A stretch of DNA of 64,000 bases from NCBI GenBank assembly GCA_963763325.1, contig CAVXOL010000022.1, forward strand, positions 62,001-126,000, read 5' to 3'. A program made the position numbers and the translations under genes. Under the pieces are notes generated by a model, which saw nothing but the letters and a program-made list of their open reading frames with translations, ran no database searches and was not told the DNA's origin. Each line of letters opens with the position of its first letter. Position 1 is the first letter of the stretch. Shown here in pieces: positions 1-9,913 of the stretch. Source of the DNA: JBBECJ01 sp963763325. Lineage in GTDB: Bacteria > Chloroflexota > Chloroflexia > Thermomicrobiales > CFX8.

Positions 1-2
1 GC

Positions 3-305
3 GATCGGCAGTTGCGCTACTGGGACAAGACGGGCTTTTTCTCGCCGAGTTATGGGGAGGCCAACCGGCGGCGACCGTTCAGCCGTGTGTACTCATTTCG
101 GGATGTCGTTGGACTACGGACGATAGCGTTGCTGCGGTCCAGTTGCCGTTGCAGCAGTTGCGAAAGATTGGTGCCTGGCTGGCTGAGAACTACGATGAGC
201 CGTGGTCGAGTTTGCGTTTCACCGTTGCCAGCCGAGAAGTGTTCTTTCGTGATCCTCAGAGTGGTCGATGGGTGTCAACCCGACCACCCGGCCAAGCGGT
301 CTTGA
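3..305 (+). pseudogene. MerR-type HTH regulator (DUF433-like), 5'-truncated by window edge and frameshifted
   Basis: The frame is open at the window edge and reads DRQLRYWDKTGFF, then RVYSFRDVVGLRTIALLR, the usual winged-helix signature of MerR-like domains. Near position 139 the frame shifts by one base and continues as VQLPLQQLRKIGAWLAE and EVFFRDPQSGRWVSTRPPGQ, ending at a TAA at 303-305. The second half resembles the DUF433-linked C-terminal part of such regulators but stops early for that family. The 3' end overlaps the convergent NYN gene. Whether the frameshift is real or a sequencing error is unknown. DNA binding is inferred from the family; no target is visible. Confidence 0.55.
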
Positions 306-757
306 CGACGTACTAATCGGGCGACGAGATGCGGAATCGTTTGATAGTACGATGGCGAGTTCGAAGTTCTCCTCGAAGGTATCGATTAGAAGTTGCGTCG
401 CGAGATCGACGTCTGAACCCTTTTCTTCGGTTCGAAGTACCTCGCGAAGTTGGGGCCACCGGGCGGCTGAGGATTCGCGGGACGCATCCAGTTGGATGTG
501 TCTGGAATGAGCCCGAGGTGGATCGTCAGGTTCGGCAACGTCCGGATCGCCCGGAAGTAGGTTTCCTGGCGCGCAGCGATGAATGCGTCGTTCGGACGAG
601 GCTTGGCTCGCGCCGTAAAGTAGTGGATCGCCTGAATATCGGCATCTTTGACAACGAGTTCAGCCAGTTGCCTGACTTTGAGCCATTTATACGGAGTGTT
701 TCGGACGAGGCAGTGGTAGAGGTGGAATCCATCGACATAGAGGATCGTCTTGCGCAT
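219..757 (-). CDS. NYN-domain (PIN-like) protein, frameshifted
   Basis: The ATG at 757 opens MRKTILYVDGFHLYHCLV, the characteristic first strand of NYN domains with the metal-binding Asp (YVDG), followed by HYFTARAKPRP. Near position 392 the frame changes and continues KRVQT/DVDLATQLLIDTFEENFELAIVLSNDS, which matches the DxDLA and SxDS blocks of the family. NYN proteins are putative Mg-dependent RNases. Downstream of SNDS the sequence departs from family expectation, so the C-terminus may be damaged or replaced; it overlaps the convergent HTH gene. A sigma70-like promoter and a leader hairpin lie upstream. Confidence 0.7.
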
Positions 758-807
758 CGGTGTTTGAGATGCGGAGCGTCGATGACGGGGGAGTGGCGTG
801 ACAAGCT

Positions 808-835
808 GAGACCGCCTTCCGTAGAAGGCGGTCTC
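808..835 (-). repeat. Perfect 12-bp stem hairpin in the leader of the NYN gene
   Basis: GAGACCGCCTTC at 808-819 pairs perfectly with GAAGGCGGTCTC at 824-835 across a 4-nt loop. It lies between the predicted transcription start (about 868) and the NYN ATG at 757. No T-run follows on either strand, so it does not look like an intrinsic terminator; a leader or processing structure is possible. Confidence 0.6.
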
Positions 836-873
836 GCGGCCGGCCGTCGACGCGGCTGGGGTGGTATGACCAC

Positions 874-902
874 ATTCTACCATTTTCAAGAATCGTTGAC
901 AA
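874..902 (-). promoter_or_regulatory. Sigma70-like promoter for the NYN gene
   Basis: On the minus strand TTGTCA (902-897) is followed after exactly 17 bases by TAGAAT (879-874). Both hexamers match 5 of 6 consensus positions. The expected transcript would have a leader of over 100 nt containing the 808-835 hairpin before the NYN ATG. Confidence 0.6.
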
Positions 903-1008
903 CTATCTACGCCAAATTTTACCCGATTCTTGTGGGAGAACGCGGCATCCGCACCGCCGTCGAAGTGCGCGGACGTTTGAGATCGTGTCAGCACTTTGGT
1001 GGCGGAAA

Positions 1009-1763
<755 letters not shown>

Positions 1764-1767
<4 letters not shown>

Positions 1768-2895
1768 GAGCTGCCTCCGGCGCGTTCGCTGCGCTCGGTC
1801 GTGATATCCAGCTCGGCGGCGCGGCGGGCATCGCTGACGGCTTCGACCTCGGCCTGGGCCTGGTCGAGGTGCATCCGCGAGCGTTGCTCGTGGAGGTGCC
1901 AGACCTCGCGGCGCAGCTTGGTCCAGAGTTCGCGCACCTCTTCGATCCTCATGTCGATCACGTTCAGGCGGTAGGTCAGCTCACGGTCGACATCGATCTG
2001 ACCGTCGACCCGGCCGTTGATGTGCTCGTAGCGTTGCTCGGCGATCTGGCGCAGGTCGCGGACCTGGACATCGAGTTGGCGGCGGATCTCGTCGATCCGC
2101 TCGCCGAGCAGGTCGTCGCGCTCGTCGGCCTGGACGACGTAGCGGTCTATCTCGACCTTGATCGCGCCGTCGATCTCGGCCAGTTGCTCCAGCGCCGGGT
2201 CGATGTGGACGATCGAGGCGCGGACATCTTCGATCTGGCCCTGGAGCTGGTCGAAGACGCCCTTGAAGTCGTCGATCCGGACCGAGAGGTTACGCGTGTC
2301 CTGGGTGACTTCGGTGCTACGGCGGCGGACCTCCTGCTCGAGGATCTTGACGCTGTCCTCGGCCAGTTGCAGCTCGCGGCGCAGCGTTTCGAGGTCGGTG
2401 CGCAGCCCCTCGATCGACTCACGGGTGACCTGGGTGACGCCGGTGTTGCGCTCGGCGACGGCGGCGATGTGCTCGATGATCGACTTCAGTTCGTCGTAGC
2501 GACGCTGCTCGTCGTCGAGTCTCGTCGCGGCCTCGCCGCAGCGTTTCGATGATCTCGGCGATGTGGGCCTGGAGCGAGCGGATCGGGCGGCTGGTTTCCT
2601 CGATCTTGCTGTCCAGCTCGGTCAGTTGCTGGCGGACGCGAGAATCCTCGAGGCCGCGCGCCTGGAGCGACTGTGAGACTTCGTGGCGGTGCTGCTCGGT
2701 CGAGGTGCGCAGTTGGGAAAGCGCCAGCTCGTACTGCTTGAAGCCTTCTTCGTTGCGGCTCTGGCGCGCGACGACCTCACGGACCATGCTGCGCATCTCG
2801 TCGAGTTGCTGCTGCAGGGTGTTGATCTTCGCCTCGTCGCGGCGGCGGCGCTCCTCGTCACGGACGTTGTCGCGCATATCGATTCGTCCGCTCAC
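1764..2895 (-). CDS. Coiled-coil protein inside the his operon, one frameshift
   Basis: Starts with GTG overlapping the hisA stop (GTGA) and ends overlapping the hisF start in the same way, so it is embedded in the operon. The first part (MRDNVRDEERRRRDEAKINT and on) runs to about 2540, where one base is lost or gained; the second frame continues EAATRLDDEQRRYDELKS to the end with no stop. Restored length is about 376 residues, nearly all heptad-rich, charged coiled coil, with no signal peptide or TM segment. I recognise no family. Its position suggests co-expression with histidine genes, but a role in histidine synthesis is not implied by the sequence. Confidence 0.75.
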
Positions 2896-3606
2896 GGCTC
2901 AATCTGCCATTCATCGCCAGTCAGGACAACATCGCCGGTGTAGAGCGCCCGGCCGACGATCGCTTCATCGACGCCGGGGATCGTCGCCAGTTGCCGTAGA
3001 TGCTCCCGCGTCGCGACGCCGCCGGATGCGACGACAGCCACGCCGAGCGTGCCGATCCGGGCGATCGCGTCGAAGTTGGGCGAGACAAGTGTGCCATCAC
3101 GGTCGATATCGGTGTAGACGACGCGCCGGATGCCCCGCTCGCGCATCCCCTCGATCAGCGCCTCGGCGGTGACATCGGATGTCTCGGTCCAGCCGCGGGT
3201 GGCGACCAGCCCGTTGCGCGCATCGACGCCGAGGACGACTCGCTCCGCCCCGTAGTCCGCCAGCAGGCTATCCGACCAGCTCCGGCTGCTCGATCGCGGC
3301 CGTCCCGAGCACGACGCGCTGGACACCGGCGTTGTAGAGCGCCGCGCCGTGCTCAAGGTGCGGACCCCGCCGCCGACCTGGACCGGGATGTCGAGCGCGG
3401 CGACGATTGCGCCGATGACATCGCGCTGGGCTCGGACGCCGTCCCGCGCGCCGTCGAGATCGACGACGTGCAGCATCCGCGCACCAGCCGCCTGCCAGCC
3501 GCGCGCGACCTCGACCGGATCGTCGGAGAAGACGGTCTCGCGAGCGTAGTCACCCTGGACGAGGCGGACACAGCGCCCGCCGCGCAGGTCGATGGCGGGG
3601 ACGACC
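2892..3606 (-). CDS. hisA: Phosphoribosylformimino-AICAR-phosphate isomerase, two compensating frameshifts
   Basis: Reads VVPAIDLRGG (catalytic Asp), VQVGGGVRTL, then after a one-base slip near 3353 continues EHGAALYNAGVQRVVLGTAA, and after a second slip near 3283 returns to SLLADYGAERVVLGVDARNG and YTDIDRDGTL. These are all HisA landmarks, giving about 238 residues. HisA isomerises ProFAR to PRFAR. The start is problematic: in frame upstream of VVPAIDL there is no ATG, GTG or TTG before a stop, and a palindromic repeat abuts this point. The original start and RBS may have been lost, or initiation is non-canonical. Confidence 0.88.
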
Positions 3607-3610
3607 GTTA

Positions 3611-3711
3611 AACCCCGACCGCCCAGCCCCCTCCCCTGAAAGGGAGGGGGGCTTGGCCGTAGCGTTGCTCACGCCCCCTCCCTGTAGGGGAGGGGGCTGG
3701 GGGGTGGGGTT
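3611..3711. repeat. C/G-rich palindromic element (family 2, copy 1)
   Basis: About 100 bp with inverted arms of the type AACCCC...CAGCCCCCTCCCCT and AGGGGAGGGGGCTG...GGGGTT, each containing its own shorter palindrome (CCCCTCCCCT/AGGGAGGGGG). It fills the hisH-hisA gap and ends about 5 bp from the first HisA codon. Related copies lie at 4501-4615 and 33181-33280. Confidence 0.75.
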
Positions 3712-3720
3712 ACTCACGAC

Positions 3721-4394
3721 CTACACCACGACCCGCGCCGCGCTGGTGCGTTCGACGCCGCCAGCCTCGACGATGCGGGCGAAGTTGGCCAGCAGCCGGA
3801 GGCCGAAGGCGCCGCTCTTCTCCGGGTGGAACTGGGTCGCGATCATGTTGCCGCGTCCGACGACGCAGGCGAAGGGACCGTCGTAGTCGGTCTCGGCCAG
3901 GACGTAGGCGGGGTCGGTTGGCGCGCAGTAATAGGAATGGACGAAGTAGAACTCGGCGCCGTCGGGGATGTCGTCGAAGAGCGGGTGGTCCTGCGCCGTG
4001 GGGCGTCCGCGTGACCTGGTTCCAGCCCATGTGCGGGACCGGCAGCGTCGTCTCGAAGCGGCGGCCAACGCCGGGGATGACGTCCAGGCAGGGCTGGCCG
4101 CCGTTCTCGTCCGACTGAGGACATCAGCGCCTGCATGCCCATGCAGATGCCGAGGTAGGGTACGTCACGGGCGATGATGTCAAGGACCGGCTCGACCAGC
4201 CCGCGCCGTTCGAGGTTCGTGATCGTGTCCTGGGCCGCGCCGACTCCCGGCACGATGATGCCGTCCGCACGCCGGACGACGGCGGCGTCGCTCGTCAGCT
4301 CAGCCGGGATGCCGAGCGCATCGAGCGCATTGACGACGCTCTGGACATTGCCGGCGCCGTAATCGACCACAACGATGTGTGTCTCTGGATTCAT
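3721..4394 (-). CDS. hisH: Imidazole glycerol phosphate synthase glutamine amidotransferase subunit, two frameshifts
   Basis: Begins HIVVVDYGAGNVQSVVNAL with an ATG at 4394 and carries YLGICMGMQ (nucleophile Cys), then after a slip near 4108 reads SDENGGQPCLDVIPGVG and PHMGWNQV, and after another near 3997 QDHPLFDDIPDGAEFYFVHS and ATQFHPEKS (catalytic His, Glu). Restored length is about 224 residues, normal for class I GATase HisH. It supplies ammonia to HisF. It is the first gene of the his cluster. Both slips are single-base and leave all catalytic residues present. Confidence 0.93.
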
Positions 4395-4500
4395 GGAGGT
4401 TCAGCCGTCCAATGGTTCGCTGTCACGCGGCGACCGTGTACGGAGGTAATTGAATCAGGTTTTGGGCTGGGATGTCTCAATCGATCCTTCTTGCGATTTC

Positions 4501-4615
4501 GTGTGTCGCAAACCCCTCCCCACCCCCCCCTGCGAGGAGAGGGGCTTTGCGCCGCACGACGTCTGATAGCCCCTTCCTTCTCAGGGGAGGGGTTGGGGAG
4601 GGGTCTGCGACACAT
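4501..4615. repeat. C/G-rich palindromic element (family 2, copy 2)
   Basis: Outer arms TGTGTCGCA/TGCGACACA flank inner arms of CCCCTCCCC and GGGGAGGGG, with a loop containing GCCGCACGA. The element begins 8 bases beyond the stop codon of the amidohydrolase gene and ends the space upstream of hisH. The loop motif GCCGCACGA recurs in copy 3 (33181-33280), so it is a real family rather than chance GC richness. Confidence 0.75.
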
Positions 4616-4622
4616 CAAATGT

Positions 4623-5588
<966 letters not shown>

Positions 5589-5688
5589 CTGGCGAGTATA
5601 CGCGCTGATTGGATCGATGCGGCCGGAGACGTGCCAACGGCCCCGCAGGTGCGGGACCGCTGGCGTTCGATACGCGCTCTGTGCGAAG

Positions 5689-5858
5689 TCAGCTGAGCGA
5701 CTCGGAGAGTTGCTGCGCCTGCTGGATGAGTTGGTCAGCCGCGTCGCCGTCGATCAGTCCGAAGGCGTCGTAGAGACGGACGTGGAGGATGTACTTTCGT
5801 TGCCCAACCGGCGCGGCGCCGGGAAAACAGTGTCGTGTCAGCTGCGCGTGTTAAGCAT
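5689..5858 (-). pseudogene. C-terminal protein fragment, FIMAH-like
   Basis: In the gap between two genes a minus-strand frame reads QRKYILHVRLYDAFGLIDGD and AADQLIQQAQQLSESLS before a TGA at 5691-5689. No start codon exists in frame; a stop precedes it. The leucine/glutamine-rich helical pattern around a GLIDGDAADQL core resembles the end of FIMAH-type repeats of secreted proteins. It could be the displaced C-terminus of the neighbouring secreted protein or an unrelated relic. Confidence 0.3.
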
Positions 5859-5864
5859 CCTAGA

Positions 5865-6707
5865 CTACTTGCCGGTGTTTACGTACTGGATGCAGTCGCC
5901 CTGGTTCTTGAAGGCAGACCCATCCGCGCGGACGACATTCTGCCAGCCGCCGTGCTTGCAATCGTCCTTGGTCGTCGCGACCTTGTACGGTTCGAAGTCG
6001 TAGGTGACTGAATCGCCGTTCGTCGTTCCGAGGCTGAGGGCGTCGACCGACGCGGTGAGTGCCGGGTTGCCACTGCCCTGGTTGACACCGAAACCGCCGA
6101 GGATTGTCGCATCTGGATTGTTCGCGATGATCTCATCCCATGTCTTGTCACAGGATGCGGTCGCACCGGCACATTGGCCGTTGATCGGTTGCGTTGACCA
6201 CCAGACGCCGGTACCGGAAGCAATCCAATCCTGCCATTCGCCGCTGACGACCGGTCCCTGGTCGGTGTTATAGACCGGCTCGAAGACGAGCGTGGAGAAA
6301 CCACCAGCTGCGTCACCGTTGTAGTCGATCTGGATGTTCAGCGCGGTTACCTGCTGAGCATTGCCGCTCGTTCGATATGTTGAGTAGCTCATAGCATTGA
6401 TGTCTGCGAGCAGCGTGCCAACGTGGTCGTAGTTGAAGAGGAAGACTTTCTCTCCACCTGTAACCGTCGTGAGCTGAAGGCTGCCGACTCCAAGCGGAGG
6501 TGTATCAGGGCCGACAATGAATTCGCCAGCAGTTGGCGGCGTGCCGGTACGGGTGTAGAGCACCCAGTCGTTGGTTGGCGGCGTGTTCTCGACTTGCCGG
6601 TCGACGTCGTCTTCGGTGACGACTTCGGGCGTGTTGGCAGCGGCGACGCTGAGGACGGTCATGCCGAGCAGACCGATGAGGACGAGACTGGTGAAGAGTC
6701 GCTTCAC
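5865..6707 (-). CDS. Secreted protein of unknown function
   Basis: 280 residues. Residues 1-23 are a classical signal peptide (KR, hydrophobic LVLIGLLGMTVLSVA, AxA-like cleavage site). The mature protein is beta-rich, with a conserved N-terminal PxxG pattern and a C-terminal C-x-H-GGW block (DDCKHGGWQNV, NQGDCIQYV) seen at the end of many actinobacterial and chloroflexal exported proteins of unknown role. Two internal cysteines (QCAGATASCDKT) could form a disulfide. It is a lone minus-strand gene. No enzymatic motif is recognised; an extracellular adhesin or carbohydrate-binding role is only a guess. Confidence 0.8.
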   Translation of the reverse strand: MKRLFTSLVLIGLLGMTVLSVAAANTPEVVTEDDVDRQVENTPPTNDWVLYTRTGTPPTAGEFIVGPDTPPLGVGSLQLTTVTGGEKVFLFNYDHVGTLLADINAMSYSTYRTSGNAQQVTALNIQIDYNGDAAGGFSTLVFEPVYNTDQGPVVSGEWQDWIASGTGVWWSTQPINGQCAGATASCDKTWDEIIANNPDATILGGFGVNQGSGNPALTASVDALSLGTTNGDSVTYDFEPYKVATTKDDCKHGGWQNVVRADGSAFKNQGDCIQYVNTGK

Positions 6708-6988
6708 GTATTCCCCCTACCCCGAATGCGTGGTTCACGACACGATGTCGTGGACCTGCACTGGATGCGTACGCGGTCAACCGCAGGTGAGCGTGCAAGC
6801 ACTCGCTCACCGGTGCACCGCGTGCCGCAGGTACCAGTACGTTGTTCCTATACCAGGGATCTTACGTCATGCGATCCAGTAATGTCCAGGCGCCATCGTG
6901 TGCGAGTAGCAAAGTTGCCAGAGACACGTAATGTGGGACAAATGGTTTGTGTGAACGACGAAGGACAGGTCGCTCCGAGGCGATCGCT

Positions 6989-7753
6989 TCAGCGGGCTTC
7001 GATCAAGCCGCGTTCGATGAGATCGTCGGCCATGCTGATGGCTCGGTCAGTATCGAGGCCGGCGGCTGCAGCGATGTCAGCGATCGTCGTTGGGCAGGAG
7101 ATGGCGGCGAGGAAGGTGAACTCTTCCGGGCTGATGATGATGTCGCCGCGCGCCCAGACACCGCCGGAGAGGACGACGCTGGTCTCGGCTGCGATCGCGC
7201 CGCGCTTGCGACGGAGGCCAGGGTCGAAGAGCAGCCGCTCACCGACGTTGGCGAGTCGTGATGCGGCTGAATAGAGGGCTGACTCCATGTCGGAGCGGAC
7301 ATCTCCGGCGAACTCGATGACGCCAATCAGTCGGTCCTGGCAGACGATCGGGATGCCGAGGTAGCTCTTGAGGGCGATTGGCCGCAGCCCGCTGCCGTCG
7401 ATCTTCGAGATTCTCGGGCGGGTGACGATCAGCGGCTGACGGCTGAGCCCGACCGTGTATGCCATCGCGATCTCGGCCTGGTCGGCCATGTGGGTCAGGA
7501 CCGAGCCGCTCTGGCGGGTGTAGATGATCCAGGCTCCGGTTTCGAGCGGGCGGATGAAGCGCGCTCGGGAAGCGCCGAACAGCTCAGCGCACCAGTTGAG
7601 CGTCTGGGCGATGAACTCTTCCTGGGTCTCGGCAAGATCCTGGTCGAAGGCGGGCATCGCATCGCCGAGGTGGGTCGGGCCGAACGCGAACTCGAACGGC
7701 TGGATCTCCGCCTCCGGGGGCTCCGGCAGGTTGGTTGTCAGCGGCTTGCTCAT
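6989..7753 (-). CDS. GAF-domain protein with C-terminal winged-helix-like segment
   Basis: 254 residues without membrane segments. Residues ~45-175 have the GAF fold signature (LGIPIVCQDRLIGVIEFAG at the end of the domain), suggesting ligand or redox sensing. Residues ~200-254 (EEFTFLAAISCPTTIADIAA...RAISMADDLIERGLIEAR) look like the small winged helix found in DUF4388-like two-component output modules, with a helix-turn-helix typical of response to a phosphorelay. No kinase or cyclase domain is attached. It lies 41 bp upstream of no obvious partner; the next gene on the same strand is a hypothetical of 156 residues, ending 40 bp before it. Confidence 0.8.
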   Translation of the reverse strand: MSKPLTTNLPEPPEAEIQPFEFAFGPTHLGDAMPAFDQDLAETQEEFIAQTLNWCAELFGASRARFIRPLETGAWIIYTRQSGSVLTHMADQAEIAMAYTVGLSRQPLIVTRPRISKIDGSGLRPIALKSYLGIPIVCQDRLIGVIEFAGDVRSDMESALYSAASRLANVGERLLFDPGLRRKRGAIAAETSVVLSGGVWARGDIIISPEEFTFLAAISCPTTIADIAAAAGLDTDRAISMADDLIERGLIEAR

Positions 7754-7793
7754 GCCGGTTGTCGCTCCATGCGCTCGGTCCGCGAACGCTCGG

Positions 7794-8264
7794 TTATCGC
7801 GGCCGCTGCCAGATCGTGCGCGTCGTGTCGCCGCGGATAATCGCCCTGACCAGTTGGCGTTCGTTGCGTTCGAGAGTCTGGAACGCGTCGCGGCAGTCCT
7901 GGACGACGTCGGCGTTGCCGGTCTGCTCGCAGCGCTCGATCATCGCATCGTAGACGCCGGTGTCCTGCAACGAGCGGACGAAGCCGACCCAGGGCGCGAG
8001 CCGCACCTCATCGGGCATCGGGAACTCGGGCCGCATCCGTTGCAGGCTCTCCAGCCGCTCGCGGGCGTTGGAGACCATATTGTCGATCATGATGGCCGGT
8101 GGTGTCTCAATCGACTGCCGCAGGTCAAGGATAAGCGTCTTCCCGAGGCGGGGGAAGAAGATGCAGATGACATCACCCTCTCGAATTGCTTCGATGATGC
8201 GCTCATGGTAGGTATCGAAGACGTTGTCCATCGCCACGCGCTCCAGAGTCTGGGTCAGAGTCAT
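7794..8264 (-). CDS. Conserved hypothetical protein
   Basis: 156 residues, cytoplasmic, mixed alpha/beta, no recognised motif. The N-terminal half (IIEAIREGDVICIFFPRLGKTLILDLR) resembles a small beta-sheet domain; the rest is helical and charged with two cysteines (CEQTGNADVVQDC). It sits between suhB and the GAF-domain gene on the same strand with short gaps (33 and 40 bp), so co-transcription is likely. No function is assigned. Confidence 0.75.
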   Translation of the reverse strand: MTLTQTLERVAMDNVFDTYHERIIEAIREGDVICIFFPRLGKTLILDLRQSIETPPAIMIDNMVSNARERLESLQRMRPEFPMPDEVRLAPWVGFVRSLQDTGVYDAMIERCEQTGNADVVQDCRDAFQTLERNERQLVRAIIRGDTTRTIWQRPR

Positions 8265-8297
8265 GGAAACCAGTTCGTACCGGGCAGTGCCTCGGGA

Positions 8298-9131
8298 TCA
8301 GGTGAAGTTTACCCCGTGCGGCAACCGATCTGGTTGATCCGCATCAACCCCGGCAATGATATCGAGCATTGCCTGCTGGATCCGACCGTTGCTGGCGACG
8401 ATCTCACGCGCGAACGGGTCAAACGGCTGGCCAGTGTATCCGGAGACGATACCGCCAGATTCGGTCAGCATCAACGCCGCAGCCGCGATATCCCAGGCAA
8501 CGATCCCGCGTTCCCAGTAGCCGTCGTAGCGACCGGCCGCGACGTAGGCCAGATCGAGCGCCGCCGAGCCATCACGGCGGACGGCCTGGGTCGCGTCGGT
8601 GAAGCGCGCGAAGGCGGCCAGATTCTCGGCCCGCCACTGGACATCGTAAGCGAAGCCGGTCACCAGCATCGAGCGCAGGAGTTCGGAGGTGTCTGAAACG
8701 TGGATCGGCTCGTCATTGAGCGTCGCACCGTGGCCGCGTTGGGCTGCGAACAGCTCGTCGCGAAGCGGATCGTAGACGACGCCAACGACCGTTTCGTCCT
8801 CGGCGCGGAAGGCGATGCTGACGGCGAACATCGGATAGCCGTGCATGAAGTTGACGGTGCCATCGAGCGGGTCGACGATCCAGAGGCGGTCGCTGCCGGA
8901 GTTCTCACCGGCCCCGCTGCCCTCCTCGGCCAGCAGCCGGTCATCGGGGAACGCAGCCAGCAACCGCTCGGCGATCAGTGCCTCGGCGGCCTTGTCGGCC
9001 TCGGTGACTGGGTCGACGGCGCTCTTGTACTGGATGTTGCGGACATGGCCGAACTTCTCGCGCAGGATCTGGCCGGCTTCGCGGGCGGTTGCGGTGGCGA
9101 TGGTGAGTTCGTGGTGGTAGGAGGTATTCAT
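8298..9131 (-). CDS. suhB: Inositol monophosphatase family protein
   Basis: 277 residues. DPVTEADKAAEALI, LAEEGSGAG, WIVDPLDGTVNFMHG (motif A, metal-binding Asp residues) and WDIAAAALMLTESGG (motif B) define the Mg-dependent inositol/3'-phosphoadenosine phosphatase superfamily. Members hydrolyse inositol-1-phosphate; some act on histidinol phosphate (HisN), which is possible given the nearby his genes, but a PHP phosphatase also exists at 63407. I chose the ATG at 9131 because the upstream in-frame extension is made of the REPIN repeat. First gene of a likely three-gene minus-strand unit. Confidence 0.93.
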   Translation of the reverse strand: MNTSYHHELTIATATAREAGQILREKFGHVRNIQYKSAVDPVTEADKAAEALIAERLLAAFPDDRLLAEEGSGAGENSGSDRLWIVDPLDGTVNFMHGYPMFAVSIAFRAEDETVVGVVYDPLRDELFAAQRGHGATLNDEPIHVSDTSELLRSMLVTGFAYDVQWRAENLAAFARFTDATQAVRRDGSAALDLAYVAAGRYDGYWERGIVAWDIAAAALMLTESGGIVSGYTGQPFDPFAREIVASNGRIQQAMLDIIAGVDADQPDRLPHGVNFT

Positions 9132-9162
9132 ATTCAATGTGGTTGCCCTGAGCCGCAACCTC

Positions 9163-9325
9163 GTAGGGACCGATCTAAGATCGGTCCGCGGCCCGCAGGC
9201 CGAGGTGCGACACGGTCCGCGTGACATCGAAGAAGATGCGCAACGCCTGCGCCCGTGGTCGGGTGCCGAGCATGTGTCGAACCTTCGGCCTGCGGGCCGC
9301 GGACCGATCTTAGATCGGTCCCTAC
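9163..9325. repeat. REPIN-like element 1 (two inverted GTAG-REPs)
   Basis: GTAG at 9163-9166 is followed by a 21-nt palindrome with arms GGACCGATCT and AGATCGGTCC, then GCGGCCCGCAGGCCGA. The whole 41-nt block is repeated as a perfect reverse complement at 9285-9325, ending in CTAC. The 81-bp loop contains AACGCCTGCGCCCG (9242-9255). A conserved GTAG tetranucleotide before an imperfect palindrome is the hallmark of REP sequences; two in inverted orientation form a REPIN. It lies between suhB and the RAYT gene. Confidence 0.9.
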
Positions 9326-9398
9326 GAGATGGTTTCAAGTCCTCGCTCCAGGTATTGATACTCGCTGAATCCTCGCCCGGTTACTCGTTGGATTGTCG

Positions 9399-9876
9399 CT
9401 ATCGTACTGCCAGTTGCTCTGGATTCGCCTCGATGTACCCTCGTACTCGTTCGAGATCTCGGTCATCGCGGATGATGTGATCGTAAAACGACCGCTGCCA
9501 CACGGAGGCGCCAGGCGTCCCGCGCAATTCGTTGATGCGTCGTGTCGAGAACGACTTCAACACCCGTATGATCTCGGAGAGGTCATAGTCTGGTTTCTCG
9601 TTGCATCTCCTTCCGAAGAAGGAAGAGAATTCCGTGAACGTGATTTGGCATGATGACAAATGCGTCCAGTTCAACGAGTGGGTAGTGCTGCGGCAGTGCG
9701 TTCCAGCACTCGTCAACAGCCTCGCCAAAGGCGCTTTGGTTCATCACGCCATCGACGACATCTCCCAGGAGAAAGGCACCATCTCGCGTGCGGATCGTAA
9801 AAAAGTACGATCCTGGAGTCGAGTAGTCGTAACCCTCTGCGCGTGGTGATGAACGTCGCGTAATTTTCTCTACCAT
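9399..9876 (-). CDS. REP-associated tyrosine transposase (RAYT, TnpA_REP/Y1 family), one frameshift
   Basis: The ATG at 9876 opens a protein reading GYDYSTPGSYFFTIRTRDGA, ALPQHYPLVELDAFVIMPNH then VHGI: the HUH metal motif (H-V-H) of Y1 transposases. Near 9608 one base is lost or gained, and the other frame continues EKPDYDLSEIIRVLKSFSTR and GASVWQRSFYDHIIRDD, containing the expected catalytic Tyr, ending EANPEQLAVR. Restored length is about 158 residues, usual for RAYTs. RAYTs recognise GTAG-headed REP hairpins and are thought to mobilise them. This copy is flanked on both sides by such elements (9163-9325 and 9914-10771), typical of single-copy, domesticated RAYTs. Confidence 0.88.
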
Positions 9877-9913
9877 CGTCGTCTCATTGGCGAGGAAGCG
9901 TCCTCAGAATCCC

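Noticed and set aside
7524..8696. Long plus-strand frame (390 codons)
   Set aside because: It is antisense to three minus-strand genes with conserved motifs, a usual shadow in GC-rich DNA.
9399..9876. Conventional IS200/IS605 insertion sequence
   Set aside because: No tnpB or IS ends; length, HVH/Tyr spacing and GTAG palindromes fit a RAYT instead.
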